Shown: in pieces, positions 17,304 to 24,900 of the stretch
Layout of the letters: every line of letters begins with the position of its first letter
How positions within the stretch are numbered: the first letter of the stretch is position 1
DNA from: Planomonospora sp. ID82291
Lineage (GTDB): Bacteria > Actinomycetota > Actinomycetes > Streptosporangiales > Streptosporangiaceae
Length of the DNA: 64,000 nucleotides
NCBI RefSeq assembly: GCF_015711645.1
Contig: NZ_JABTEX010000003.1
Coordinates: 496,001 to 560,000, forward strand
Direction: 5' to 3'
The notes under the pieces: generated by a model
Told to the model about the DNA's origin: nothing
The model's input: only the letters and a program-made list of their open reading frames with translations
Databases searched by the model: none
Made by a program: the position numbers and the translations under genes

Positions 17304-18562
17304 AACTCGCCGTTGTCGGGGGCGGCTCGACGTACACGCCGGAGCTGATCGACGGGTTCGCGCGGCTGCGGGACGAGCTCCCCCTCACCGAGATCGCACT
17401 GGTCGACCCGGACGCCTCCCGCCTCGACCTGGTCGGCGGCATGGCCCGGCGGATGCTGGCCCGCGCCGGCCATCCGGCGAAGGTCGCCACCACCGCCTCG
17501 GTCCCCGAGGGGGTCGCCGGGGCGCAGGCCGTGCTCCTGCAGCTGCGCGTCGGCGGCCAGGCCGCGCGCAACGTCGACGAGACGCTCCCGCTGGAGTGCG
17601 GCTGCGTCGGCCAGGAGACGACCGGCGCGGGCGGCCTGGCCAAGGCCCTGCGCACCGTCCCGGTGGTGCTGGACATCGCCGAGCAGGTCCGCCGGCACGC
17701 GCCCGGCGCCTGGATCGTCGACTTCACCAACCCGGTCGGCATCGTCACCCGGGCGCTGCTGGAGGCCGGGCACCGCGCCATCGGCCTGTGCAACGTGGCC
17801 ATCGGCTTCCAGCGCCGCTTCGCCGCCGCGCTGGACGTCGCGCCCGAGCGGATCGCCCTGGGCCACGTCGGGCTGAACCACCTGACCTGGGAGCGCTCCG
17901 TCCTGCTCGACGGCGTGGACGTGCTGCCCCGGCTGCTGGACGAGCACGGCGAGCAGATCGCCCAAGACGTCGGCCTGGAGGCCGCGCTGATCCGCCGCCT
18001 CGGCACGGTGCCCTCCTACTACCTGCGCTACTTCTACGAGCACGACGGCGTCGTGGCCGAGCAGCGGGCCAGGCCGTCCCGCGCGGCCGAGGTCGCGGCG
18101 ATGGAGGCGCGGCTGCTGGAGCTGTACGCCGACCCGGCGGTGGACACCAAGCCCGCGCTGCTGGAGCGGCGCGGCGGCGCGTTCTACTCCGAGGCCGCCG
18201 TCGCGCTGATCGCCTCGCTGCTCGGCGACCGCGGCGACACCCAGGTGGTCAACCTGCGCAACGACGGCGCGCTGCCGTTCCTGCCGCGCGAGGCGGTCGT
18301 CGAGGTGCCCGCGACGATCACCGCCGCCGGGGCCCGGGCCCTGCCGGTCGACCCCGTGGAACCGCTCTACGCGGGCCTCATCGCGCACGTCACCGCCTAC
18401 GAGACGCTGGCCCTGGAGGCGGCGCTGCACGGCGGCGAGGAGCGGGTCGCCGACGCGCTCCTGGCCCACCCGCTCATCGGCCAGGCGTCCCTCTCCGGCG
18501 ACCTGGCCCGCCGCCTGGTCGAGGCCAACCGCCCGCACCTGCCCTGGGCGGCGGGCGCGTGA
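17300..18562 (+). CDS. GH4 family glycosidase (6-phospho-beta-glucosidase-like)
   Basis: 420 residues starting at TTG 17300, which has AGGAG 6-7 nt upstream and overlaps the permease stop by 4 nt. Rossmann motif VVGGGSTYTPELIDGF binds NAD; metal ligands C164 (GLCNVAIGF) and H194 (GLNHLTW) are present. GH4 enzymes cleave by NAD-dependent oxidation/elimination with a divalent metal. The family includes 6-phospho-beta-glucosidases, but with an ABC importer (no phosphotransferase system) the substrate may be phosphorylated by the downstream kinase or be unphosphorylated. The exact sugar cannot be read from sequence. Next gene starts inside its stop (GTGA). Confidence 0.88.
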   Translation: MKLAVVGGGSTYTPELIDGFARLRDELPLTEIALVDPDASRLDLVGGMARRMLARAGHPAKVATTASVPEGVAGAQAVLLQLRVGGQAARNVDETLPLECGCVGQETTGAGGLAKALRTVPVVLDIAEQVRRHAPGAWIVDFTNPVGIVTRALLEAGHRAIGLCNVAIGFQRRFAAALDVAPERIALGHVGLNHLTWERSVLLDGVDVLPRLLDEHGEQIAQDVGLEAALIRRLGTVPSYYLRYFYEHDGVVAEQRARPSRAAEVAAMEARLLELYADPAVDTKPALLERRGGAFYSEAAVALIASLLGDRGDTQVVNLRNDGALPFLPREAVVEVPATITAAGARALPVDPVEPLYAGLIAHVTAYETLALEAALHGGEERVADALLAHPLIGQASLSGDLARRLVEANRPHLPWAAGA

Positions 18563-19632
18563 GGACGACCCCCCCGGGCACGGACGGTGAGCACACGAGG
18601 ACCGCACCCGGCGCGGCCGGTGAGCACGCGGGGATCCCGCCGGGCACGGACGGCGCACGCGTGCGGACCGTGCTGGCCGTCGACGGCGGCAACAGCAAGA
18701 CCGACGTCGCACTGGTGGCCGAGGACGGCACCGTCCTGGCCACCGGCCGCGGCGGCGGCTTCCGGCCGCAGAGCGAGGGCGTGGGCGCCGCGGTCGACGT
18801 GCTGGGCGACGCGGTGCGACGCGCGCTCGGCCCCGGGGCGGCCCCGCCGTTCGCCGACCACGTGGCCGCCTACGTGGCGGGCGCGGACCTGCCGGTGGAG
18901 GAGGAGACGCTCCGCGACGAGATCCTCGCCCGCGGCTACGGCCGCGAGGTGGCGGTCGGCAACGACGCCTTCGCGCTGCTGCGGGCCGGCGCCTCCGGCC
19001 CCTCGGGCGTGGCGGTGGTCTGCGGGGCGGGCGTCAACGCGGTCGGCGTCTCCCCCACCGGTGAGGTCGCCCGCTTCCCCGCGCTCGGCAGGATCAGCGG
19101 CGACTGGGGCGGCGGCCTCGTCCTCGGCGAGGAGGCCCTCTGGCACGCCGTGCGCGCCGAGGACGGCCGCGGCCCGGCCACCGCGCTGGAACGCGCCGTG
19201 CGCGGGCACTTCGGCGCCCGCACCGTCGAGGAGGTGACGCTCGGCCTGCACTTCGGCGACCTGCCCCACGCCAGGCTGCACGAGCTGGTGCCGGTGCTGA
19301 TGGCGGTCGCAGCGGCGGGTGACGCGGTGGCGCGCTCGATCCTGGCGCGGATGGCCGACGAGGTCGTCGTGCTCGCGGTCGTCGCGCTGCGCCGCCTCGG
19401 CCTGCTGGACTCCCCCGTCGAGGTGGTGCTGGGCGGCGGCGTGCTGACGGCCCGCGACGCGCTGCTGGACGACATGATCCGGCGGCGCTTCGCCGAGCGG
19501 GCGCCCAAGGCCGAACCGGTCGTCGTCACCCTCCCGCCCGTCGCGGGCGCCGCCCTGCTGGGCCTGGACGCTCTCGGCGCGGGCGAGGAGGCCAAGACCC
19601 GCCTGCGCGACCGCTTCCGCAGCCGCGTCTGA
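18559..19632 (+). CDS. BadF/NagK-type sugar kinase (N-acetylglucosamine kinase-like)
   Basis: 357 residues from GTG 18559, which overlaps the GH4 stop. ASKHA fold: phosphate-1 motif VLAVDGGNSKTDVAL (about 37-51), 'VCGAGVNAVGV', 'ISGDWGGGLVLGEEAL' and 'VVLGGGVLTA'. Family members phosphorylate N-acetylglucosamine and related sugars. The first 34 residues are a three-fold imperfect repeat around 'GTDGEHTRT', absent from relatives; GTG 18661 would remove it but has no SD, so the start is uncertain. As last gene of the sugar operon it probably phosphorylates the imported or hydrolysed sugar. Confidence 0.82.
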   Translation: MRTTPPGTDGEHTRTAPGAAGEHAGIPPGTDGARVRTVLAVDGGNSKTDVALVAEDGTVLATGRGGGFRPQSEGVGAAVDVLGDAVRRALGPGAAPPFADHVAAYVAGADLPVEEETLRDEILARGYGREVAVGNDAFALLRAGASGPSGVAVVCGAGVNAVGVSPTGEVARFPALGRISGDWGGGLVLGEEALWHAVRAEDGRGPATALERAVRGHFGARTVEEVTLGLHFGDLPHARLHELVPVLMAVAAAGDAVARSILARMADEVVVLAVVALRRLGLLDSPVEVVLGGGVLTARDALLDDMIRRRFAERAPKAEPVVVTLPPVAGAALLGLDALGAGEEAKTRLRDRFRSRV

Positions 19633-19689
19633 ACGGCCGGGCTCGGGCGTCCGGGCTCGGGCGTCCGGGGCCGGACCCCGCTCCGCCCA

Positions 19690-19720
19690 CCGCGCCGGGG
19701 CCCGTCCGGTCCCGGCGCGG
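19690..19720. terminator. Bidirectional terminator between convergent genes
   Basis: CCGCGCCGGG (19690-19699) pairs perfectly with 19711-19720 around an 11-nt loop. It lies midway between the sugar kinase stop (19632, plus) and the Lrp regulator stop (19739, minus). Confidence 0.65.
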
Positions 19721-19738
19721 CACCGGGCCGGGCCGCGC

Positions 19739-20236
19739 CTACGAGGGCTGCGGCGGCTTCTCCATCAGTTCGGGCGCGCGGTGCTCGTACGGCGTGCTGA
19801 GCACGACGGTGGTCCGGGTCGAGACGTTGGCGGCGGTGCGGATCTGGTTGAGCAGTTCCTCCAGCGCGAGGGGCGAGGCCACCCGCACCTTGAGGATGTA
19901 GCTCTCGTCACCCGCGACGCTGTGGCAGGCCTCGATGGCGCTCAGGTGCGACAGCCGGTCGGGGGCGTCGTCGGTGGCGGCCGGGTCGATCGGTTTGATG
20001 GAGACGAACGCGGTGAGCGGCAGGCCGATCTCGTCGTAGTCCACCAGCGCCGCGTACCCGCGCACCACCCCGCGCTTCTCCAGCCGGCGCACCCGCTGGT
20101 GCACCGCCGAGACCGACAGGCCCGTCTCGCGGGCGAGGTCGGTGAAGCTCATCCGGCCGTCCTCGGCCAGCAACGTCACGATCCGGCGGTCGATCTCCTC
20201 CACCCGCCCAAGGTAGCGCGATCCCACCCGGACCAT
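19739..20236 (-). CDS. Lrp/AsnC family transcriptional regulator
   Basis: 165 residues from ATG 20236 (TTG 20242 and GTG 20203, giving VEEIDRRIV, are alternatives). N-terminal helix-turn-helix: 'IDRRIVTLLAEDGRMSFTDLARETGLSVSAVHQRVRRLEKRGVV', then the RAM ligand-binding domain (about 70-150, 'VDYDEIGLPLTAFVSIK...HSVAGDESYILKVRV'). The family forms octamers and senses amino acids. It is divergent from a degraded acetyltransferase fragment and probably autoregulated. Confidence 0.9.
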   Translation of the reverse strand: MVRVGSRYLGRVEEIDRRIVTLLAEDGRMSFTDLARETGLSVSAVHQRVRRLEKRGVVRGYAALVDYDEIGLPLTAFVSIKPIDPAATDDAPDRLSHLSAIEACHSVAGDESYILKVRVASPLALEELLNQIRTAANVSTRTTVVLSTPYEHRAPELMEKPPQPS

Positions 20237-20295
20237 GACCAACCCCTGATCACGATCCGGACCCGCCGCCGCCCCGCCTCGGCCCGTCCGCGACG

Positions 20296-20472
20296 ATGGC
20301 GGTCGACACCGCCTCCCGGGCGGCGATGGCCGCCGTCGGCCTGCGGTACGTGCGCACGTTCCACCTGGACCGGGACGACCCGATCCCCGGCAGCGAGTTC
20401 GGCGAGGTCGAGTACGCGATCACCCGGCGGGAGCGGCTCGCCCGGCGGAGTCAGGCGCACGAAAGCACCTGA
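20296..20472 (+). pseudogene. 3' remnant of a GNAT (RimJ/RimL-type) acetyltransferase
   Basis: A 58-codon open frame beginning MAVDTASRAAMAAVGLRYVR and containing 'TFHLDRDDPIPGSEFGEVEY'. This matches the C-terminal third of RimJ/RimL GNAT acetyltransferases (usual form 'NTASRRVMEKAGLRYVRTF'). The acetyl-CoA loop and upstream strands are missing, and no SD precedes it. It is a truncated copy, not a functional enzyme. Confidence 0.75.
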
Positions 20473-20572
20473 GGACGCCCGGCCCGCGCACACGGTCGCG
20501 GATCGCCGTCCCCGCCGGTGATGCATGAGAGGGCCCCGGGACCACCGGGCCCCGTACCCGGCGCAACGCCCC

Positions 20573-21538
20573 CTACCGGGGCTGATCGCCCCCGTTGTCC
20601 TCGGTCAGGTCTCGGGTACGGCGCAGCAGCGCCTCCCGTACCGGGTCCGGTGACAGGACCCGCAGCCTGGTGCCCAGACCGAGCAGGTAGTCGGCGAGCT
20701 GGTCGGCGTCGTTGCCGCCGATGTCGACGATCGTGGCGTCGGGGCCGTCCGGGCGGTGGGAGCCGATCGTCGGCGGGACCAGCCGTAGCGCCCGGTCCAC
20801 GGGGTGCGGCAGCCGGACCGTCGCGTAGAGCGGGTACACGACGCCCGCGATGCCCCGGGAGACGAGGAGCACCGGGTCGGGCGGGTCGAGGAGTTCGACC
20901 GCGTGTCCGGTCGGCCGGACGTGCACCACCCGGTCGGCCCGGAACGTCCGCCACTGGTCCCGGGCCACGTCCCGGGCGACGAAGTACCAGCGAAGCCCGG
21001 TGAACACCAGTCGGTAGGGGTCGACGTCCCGGACGGTGGCCTTGCCCGCGTGGTCCCGGTAGGACAGCCGGGCGCGTTCACCGCGGCGGCAGGCGGAGGC
21101 CAGCTCCAGCAGCGTGCCGGACGAGATCTGACGGTCCGCGGGCCGGGGGGTGTGGACGAAGGTGGCGTCCATCTCGCCCAGCCGGTCGGCGATCCGCGGC
21201 GGCAGGACCGCCCGGAGTTTCAGCAGCGCCGACAGCGCGGCCTGGTCGCCGCCCAGGACACCGCTGAGCGCGGCCTCCCGCAGTGCGACGGCCACCGCGA
21301 GCGCCTCCTCGTCATCGAGGATCAGCGGCGGCACCCGGATGCCGCCGCCGAGGCGGTAGCCGCCCCACGGCCCGGGGTCGGACTCGACGCCGTAGCCGAG
21401 CTCCCGCAGCCGGGCGATGTCCCGCCGGACCGTGCGGTCGGTGACCGCCATCCGCTCGGCCAGCTCGCGGCAGGTCCATGTCGGCCGGGCGGACAGCAGG
21501 GAGACCAATCGCAGCAGGCGGGCGGAGGTACCGATCAC
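20573..21538 (-). CDS. WYL-domain (YafY-type) transcriptional regulator
   Basis: 321 residues. Start chosen as GTG 21538 (IGTSARLLRLVSLL), because the longer ATG 21590 would read through the operator palindrome. N-terminal winged helix-turn-helix (10-65, 'WTCRELAERMAVTDRTVRRDIARLRELGY') and a C-terminal WYL domain (about 130-230, 'ISSGTLLELASACRRGERARLSYRDHAGK...YRLVFTGLRWYFVARD'). WYL domains bind nucleic-acid-like ligands. It is divergent from the VOC protein gene with one dyad between, the common arrangement in which the regulator controls that gene. Confidence 0.88.
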   Translation of the reverse strand: MIGTSARLLRLVSLLSARPTWTCRELAERMAVTDRTVRRDIARLRELGYGVESDPGPWGGYRLGGGIRVPPLILDDEEALAVAVALREAALSGVLGGDQAALSALLKLRAVLPPRIADRLGEMDATFVHTPRPADRQISSGTLLELASACRRGERARLSYRDHAGKATVRDVDPYRLVFTGLRWYFVARDVARDQWRTFRADRVVHVRPTGHAVELLDPPDPVLLVSRGIAGVVYPLYATVRLPHPVDRALRLVPPTIGSHRPDGPDATIVDIGGNDADQLADYLLGLGTRLRVLSPDPVREALLRRTRDLTEDNGGDQPR

Positions 21539-21558
21539 ATCCTGAAGTGTCCCCGATG

Positions 21559-21583
21559 ACCAGGACCGGAACTGTCCTGGTCC
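21559..21583. promoter_or_regulatory. Candidate operator of the WYL regulator
   Basis: GACCAGGAC (21559-21567) and GTCCTGGTC (21575-21583) form a perfect 9-bp inverted repeat with a 7-bp spacer in the 62-bp divergent region. It overlaps the promoters of both genes. Confidence 0.65.
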
Positions 21584-21600
21584 CGTCATAGCGTCCTCCC

Positions 21601-21987
21601 ATGAGCACCGAACCCGCATCCGCACCCGCGATCCGTCTGCTGTCCGTCGACTTCGACTGCCCGGACCCCGCCGAGCTGGCCCGCTTCTACGGCGACGCGC
21701 TCGGCCTGCCCGTCGTCTACTCCAGCGACGACTTCGTCCTGCTCGGCCGGGAGGGTTCATCCGGACTGGGCTTCATCCGGGTGGCCGACTACCGGCCTCC
21801 GACCTGGCCGGATCCCTCCCAGGGCAAGCAGGCCCACATCGAGCTGGGCGTCGACGACCTGGAGTCCGCCCAGGCGCGGATGCTGGCGCTGGGCGCCTCG
21901 GAGCCCCCGGTCCAGCCGCATCCCGACGAGCGGAGGGTCCTGCTGGACCCCGCAGGCCACCCGTTCTGCATCTCCACGCAGAACTGA
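21601..21987 (+). CDS. VOC superfamily (glyoxalase/bleomycin-resistance fold) protein
   Basis: 128 residues. Beta-alpha-beta-beta-beta repeats: 'LLSVDFDCPDPAELARFYGDALGLPV' and 'HIELGVDDLESAQARMLALGA...LDPAGHPFCI' mark the family. Members are metal-dependent isomerases/dioxygenases or drug-binding proteins; the substrate cannot be read. ATG 21601 has no SD; a TAGCGT box 5 nt before it suggests a leaderless transcript. Divergent from the WYL regulator, which probably controls it. Confidence 0.88.
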   Translation: MSTEPASAPAIRLLSVDFDCPDPAELARFYGDALGLPVVYSSDDFVLLGREGSSGLGFIRVADYRPPTWPDPSQGKQAHIELGVDDLESAQARMLALGASEPPVQPHPDERRVLLDPAGHPFCISTQN

Positions 21988-22141
21988 GCGCCGTCGGCCG
22001 GCCGCCGGACCCCGGTGACGCGCTCGCTCGGGTGCCCGTCGCGCGCCGGTCGGGGGCCGGGCGTCCCCCGCATGAGGCGATCCTCTCAGGAGAACCGGCC
22101 TCCGCCGAAGCCGGGGCGCTCCACCACGAGATGATCGCCTC

Positions 22142-22873
22142 ATGGTGGATGTGATTTTCTTCGATCTGGACGGCACCCTGGTCGATCACCGAAGCGCGGT
22201 GTGGGAGGCCATCGGCCGCATCGTCCGGGCGGCGCCGAACGCGACGGCTCCGCCGGAGGAGCTGGTGACGCTGTGGTGGACGCTGGAGGGGCGCCACATG
22301 CGGGAGTACCTGGCGGGTGAGTGCTCCTTCGCCGAACACCACCGGCGCAGGATCCGTTCCTTCCTGCCGGTGCTCGGCGAACCGGTCCCGGAAAGCCCCG
22401 GCCTTCTGGACGCCTGGATCGCCGAGCGCTACCTCACCGTGTTCGAGGAGTCCTGGCGGTGCTATCCCGATGTCCAGCCCTGCCTGGAGACCCTGAAACG
22501 ACTCCCCGCGGGACCGCGTCTGGCCGTTCTCACCAACGGGGACCCCGAGCAGCAGCGCGCCAAGCTCGCCCGCTTCGGTCTCCTGGAGTACTTCGAAGCC
22601 GTCCTGACTCCGACCGAGCTCGGCGTGGCCAAGCCCGCCGCCTACGCCGCCGCCTGCCGGCGGATGGGGACGGACCCCTCGCAGGCGGTCAACGTGGGCG
22701 ACATGCTGGAGAGCGACGTGAACGCGGCCGCCCTCGCCGGGCTCACCGGCATCTGGCTGGACCGCGGTGTCGACTTCGTCACCGGTGGGCCGTCGCCGAC
22801 GGCGGACGAGACGGTGCTCCGCATCGAACGCCTCACCGACCTCCCCGGCCACCTGTCACGCACGAACGCCTGA
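22142..22873 (+). CDS. HAD family phosphatase
   Basis: 243 residues. Motif I FFDLDGTLVDH with nucleophile D8, motif II 'VLTNGDP', motif III K of 'GVAKPAAY', motif IV 'VNVGDMLESDV'. A helical C1 cap lies between (about 20-95). Similar to YjjG/phosphoglycolate-type haloacid dehalogenase hydrolases; the substrate is unknown. Stands alone between VOC and the ECF42 unit. Confidence 0.9.
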   Translation: MVDVIFFDLDGTLVDHRSAVWEAIGRIVRAAPNATAPPEELVTLWWTLEGRHMREYLAGECSFAEHHRRRIRSFLPVLGEPVPESPGLLDAWIAERYLTVFEESWRCYPDVQPCLETLKRLPAGPRLAVLTNGDPEQQRAKLARFGLLEYFEAVLTPTELGVAKPAAYAAACRRMGTDPSQAVNVGDMLESDVNAAALAGLTGIWLDRGVDFVTGGPSPTADETVLRIERLTDLPGHLSRTNA

Positions 22874-23001
22874 CCGGCTCCCACGAACCGCAGCGCGGCC
22901 CGGGTCGGGGAGTCCGCTCTTCTCCCCGCGCCAGGCGGGCCGGACGCCGCGGTCCGCGACCGCCCGGGGGCGGGCAGGGAACGCGGCGGGCATCGGGGCG
23001 G

Positions 23002-24279
23002 TCAGGCGCCGTCCGGGCCGGAGGGTTCGACGGCGGCCAGGCGGCGGCGCAGGTGGGCGCGTTCGGGCTCGGTGCCGGCCAGGGCGAGCGCCTCGCGGTA
23101 GGCGGCCGCGGCCTCGGGGAGCCGGCCGAGCCGCTGCAGCAGGTCGGCGCGGGCCGCCGCGTACGGGTGGTGGGCGTGCAGGCGCGCCTCACCGGCCAGG
23201 CCGTCGAGCAGCCGCAGCCCCGCCTCGGGGCCGTCGCGCATCGCCACCGCCACGGCCCGGTTGAGCGCGACGACCGGGGACGGCGCGAGCACCAGCAGCA
23301 CGTCGTACAGCGCCACGATCTGCGGCCAGTCGGTGGTGGCGACGTCCGCGGCCTCGTCGTGCAGCGCCGCGATCGCGGCCTGCACACCGTACGCCCCCGG
23401 CGGGCCGCCGCTCAGCGCGGCGAGCACCAGAGCGCGACCCTCCTCGATCATCGTGCGGTCCCAGCGGCTCCGGTCCTGGTCGGCCAGCAGCACCAGCCCG
23501 CCGTCCGGGCCGGTCCGGGTCTCGCGCCGGGCGTGGACCAGCAGCATCAGGGCGAGCAGCCCGGCGACCTCCCGCTCGGCGGGCATCAGCCGGCGCAGGA
23601 TCCGCGCCAGCCGGATCGCCTCCTCGGCGAGGTCGAACCGCTGCAGGTCCGCACCCGAACTCGCCGCGTACCCCTCGGTGAAGATCGAGTACAGGACCTG
23701 CAGCACCCCGGGCAGGCGCTCGGGCAGCTCGTCGGCGCCGGGCACGCGGAACGGGATCCGGGCCTGGCGGATCTTCTTCTTGGCCCGCACGATCCGCTGG
23801 GCCATCGTCGCGGGCGGGACGAGGAAGGCCCGCGCGACCTCGGGCGTGGTCAGCCCGGCCAGGCAGCGCAGCACCAGCGCCGCGCGGTCGTCGGCGGCCA
23901 GGGCCGGATGGGCGCAGGTGAAGAAGAGCTGCAGCCGCTCGTCGGGCAGGCCGCCGTCGGCCTCCGGAGGCGGAACGGGACCGGCCCGCTCCGCCTCGAC
24001 CTGCAGGACGGCCAGCCGGGCGGCGTAGGCCTTGTCCCGGCGCAGCCGGTCGACGGCCTTGCGCCGCGCCGTCGTCAGCAGCCAGGCGCCCGGCCTGGTC
24101 GGCACGCCCGCCGCCGGCCAGTGCGCCAGCGCCGCCTCGATCGCCTCGGAGGCGACCTCCTCGGCCAGGTCGAGGTCACCGAAGCGGCGCACGAGGGAGG
24201 CCAGCAGCCGGCCGTACTCCTCACGGAACAGCGCCTCCACCGCCGCGCCCGCTCCGGCCGCCCGGCCGGCGTCCCGCAT
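23002..24279 (-). CDS. ECF42 RNA polymerase sigma factor with C-terminal TPR-like domain
   Basis: 425 residues, about twice a plain ECF sigma factor. Region 2 (about 15-75, 'EEYGRLLASLVRRFGDLDLAEEVASEAIEAALAHW') and region 4 (about 115-165, 'RAALVLRCLAGLTTPEVARAFLVPPATMAQRIVRAKKKI') are followed by a helical TPR-type extension to the end. This architecture and the adjacent DGPF gene define group ECF42, which has no anti-sigma factor and depends on the C-terminal domain. The partner gene ends 5 bp upstream of this start, so the two form one operon. Confidence 0.9.
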   Translation of the reverse strand: MRDAGRAAGAGAAVEALFREEYGRLLASLVRRFGDLDLAEEVASEAIEAALAHWPAAGVPTRPGAWLLTTARRKAVDRLRRDKAYAARLAVLQVEAERAGPVPPPEADGGLPDERLQLFFTCAHPALAADDRAALVLRCLAGLTTPEVARAFLVPPATMAQRIVRAKKKIRQARIPFRVPGADELPERLPGVLQVLYSIFTEGYAASSGADLQRFDLAEEAIRLARILRRLMPAEREVAGLLALMLLVHARRETRTGPDGGLVLLADQDRSRWDRTMIEEGRALVLAALSGGPPGAYGVQAAIAALHDEAADVATTDWPQIVALYDVLLVLAPSPVVALNRAVAVAMRDGPEAGLRLLDGLAGEARLHAHHPYAAARADLLQRLGRLPEAAAAYREALALAGTEPERAHLRRRLAAVEPSGPDGA

Positions 24280-24284
24280 CGCCG

Positions 24285-24635
24285 TCAGGCCCCGAAGTCG
24301 GCGACCGGCCGCACCACGACCGCCCCGCTGCCGCGCGCGCCGGGGCAGCGGGCGGCCCAGTCGAGCGCGGCGTCGAGGTCGGGGACGTCGATGACGTAGA
24401 AGCCGCCCAGGACCTCGCGCGTCTCGGCGAACGGCCCGTCAGTGACGGTCCGCTCCCCGGAGGAGCCGACCCGGACCGTCGTGGCGGTCACCAGGTCCGC
24501 CAGCGACTCGCTCGAGACGTGGATCCCGGCGTCCCGCACCTCCTTGTCGTAGGACATCCAGTCCTCGACCGTGCACTCGGCGGACGCGCCGTTCTCGTCG
24601 ACGGCACCCGCATGGATGAGCAGCATGTACTTCAC
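24285..24635 (-). CDS. DGPF/YCII-related protein, ECF42 partner
   Basis: 116 residues, YciI-like fold; the signature TDGPFAETREVLGGFYVIDV is at about 65-84. Function unknown; genes of this family are the usual targets and neighbours of ECF42 sigma factors. GTG 24635 has GGAGAGAG upstream (ATG 24626 possible). First gene of the operon with the sigma factor and preceded by a sequence matching the ECF42 promoter. Confidence 0.9.
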   Translation of the reverse strand: MKYMLLIHAGAVDENGASAECTVEDWMSYDKEVRDAGIHVSSESLADLVTATTVRVGSSGERTVTDGPFAETREVLGGFYVIDVPDLDAALDWAARCPGARGSGAVVVRPVADFGA

Positions 24636-24690
24636 TGTCGTCTCTCTCCGATCCTGTTGTGATCCCCGTACGGCGGTCGCCGTACATCAT

Positions 24691-24720
24691 GACGACGAAC
24701 GGGGGACGACCGGATCGACA
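24691..24720 (-). promoter_or_regulatory. ECF42-type promoter
   Basis: On the minus strand TGTCGA (-35, 24715-24720) is followed after 17 bp by CGTC (-10, 24694-24697). This is the published promoter form for ECF42 sigma factors. It lies about 55 nt upstream of the DGPF gene, implying positive autoregulation. Confidence 0.7.
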
Positions 24721-24900
24721 GCGCCTTCGAAATTTCTCCCCCGGGGGCGGGGACGCCGGTCCGGTCCTCCCGGCGGGAGCCGCCGGAAGGACCGGAGAGC
24801 GCCGGGTCGCGGGTCCGTTCCCCCGGCGGAGCGGCATCGCCGGGTCACCGGTCCATCCCCGCCCGGCGGCTCCCGTCCCGCCGGAGACGCCCCGCCTCCG

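Noticed and set aside
21539-21760. N-terminal extension of the WYL regulator
   Set aside because: It would read through the palindromic operator and the start of the divergent VOC gene.
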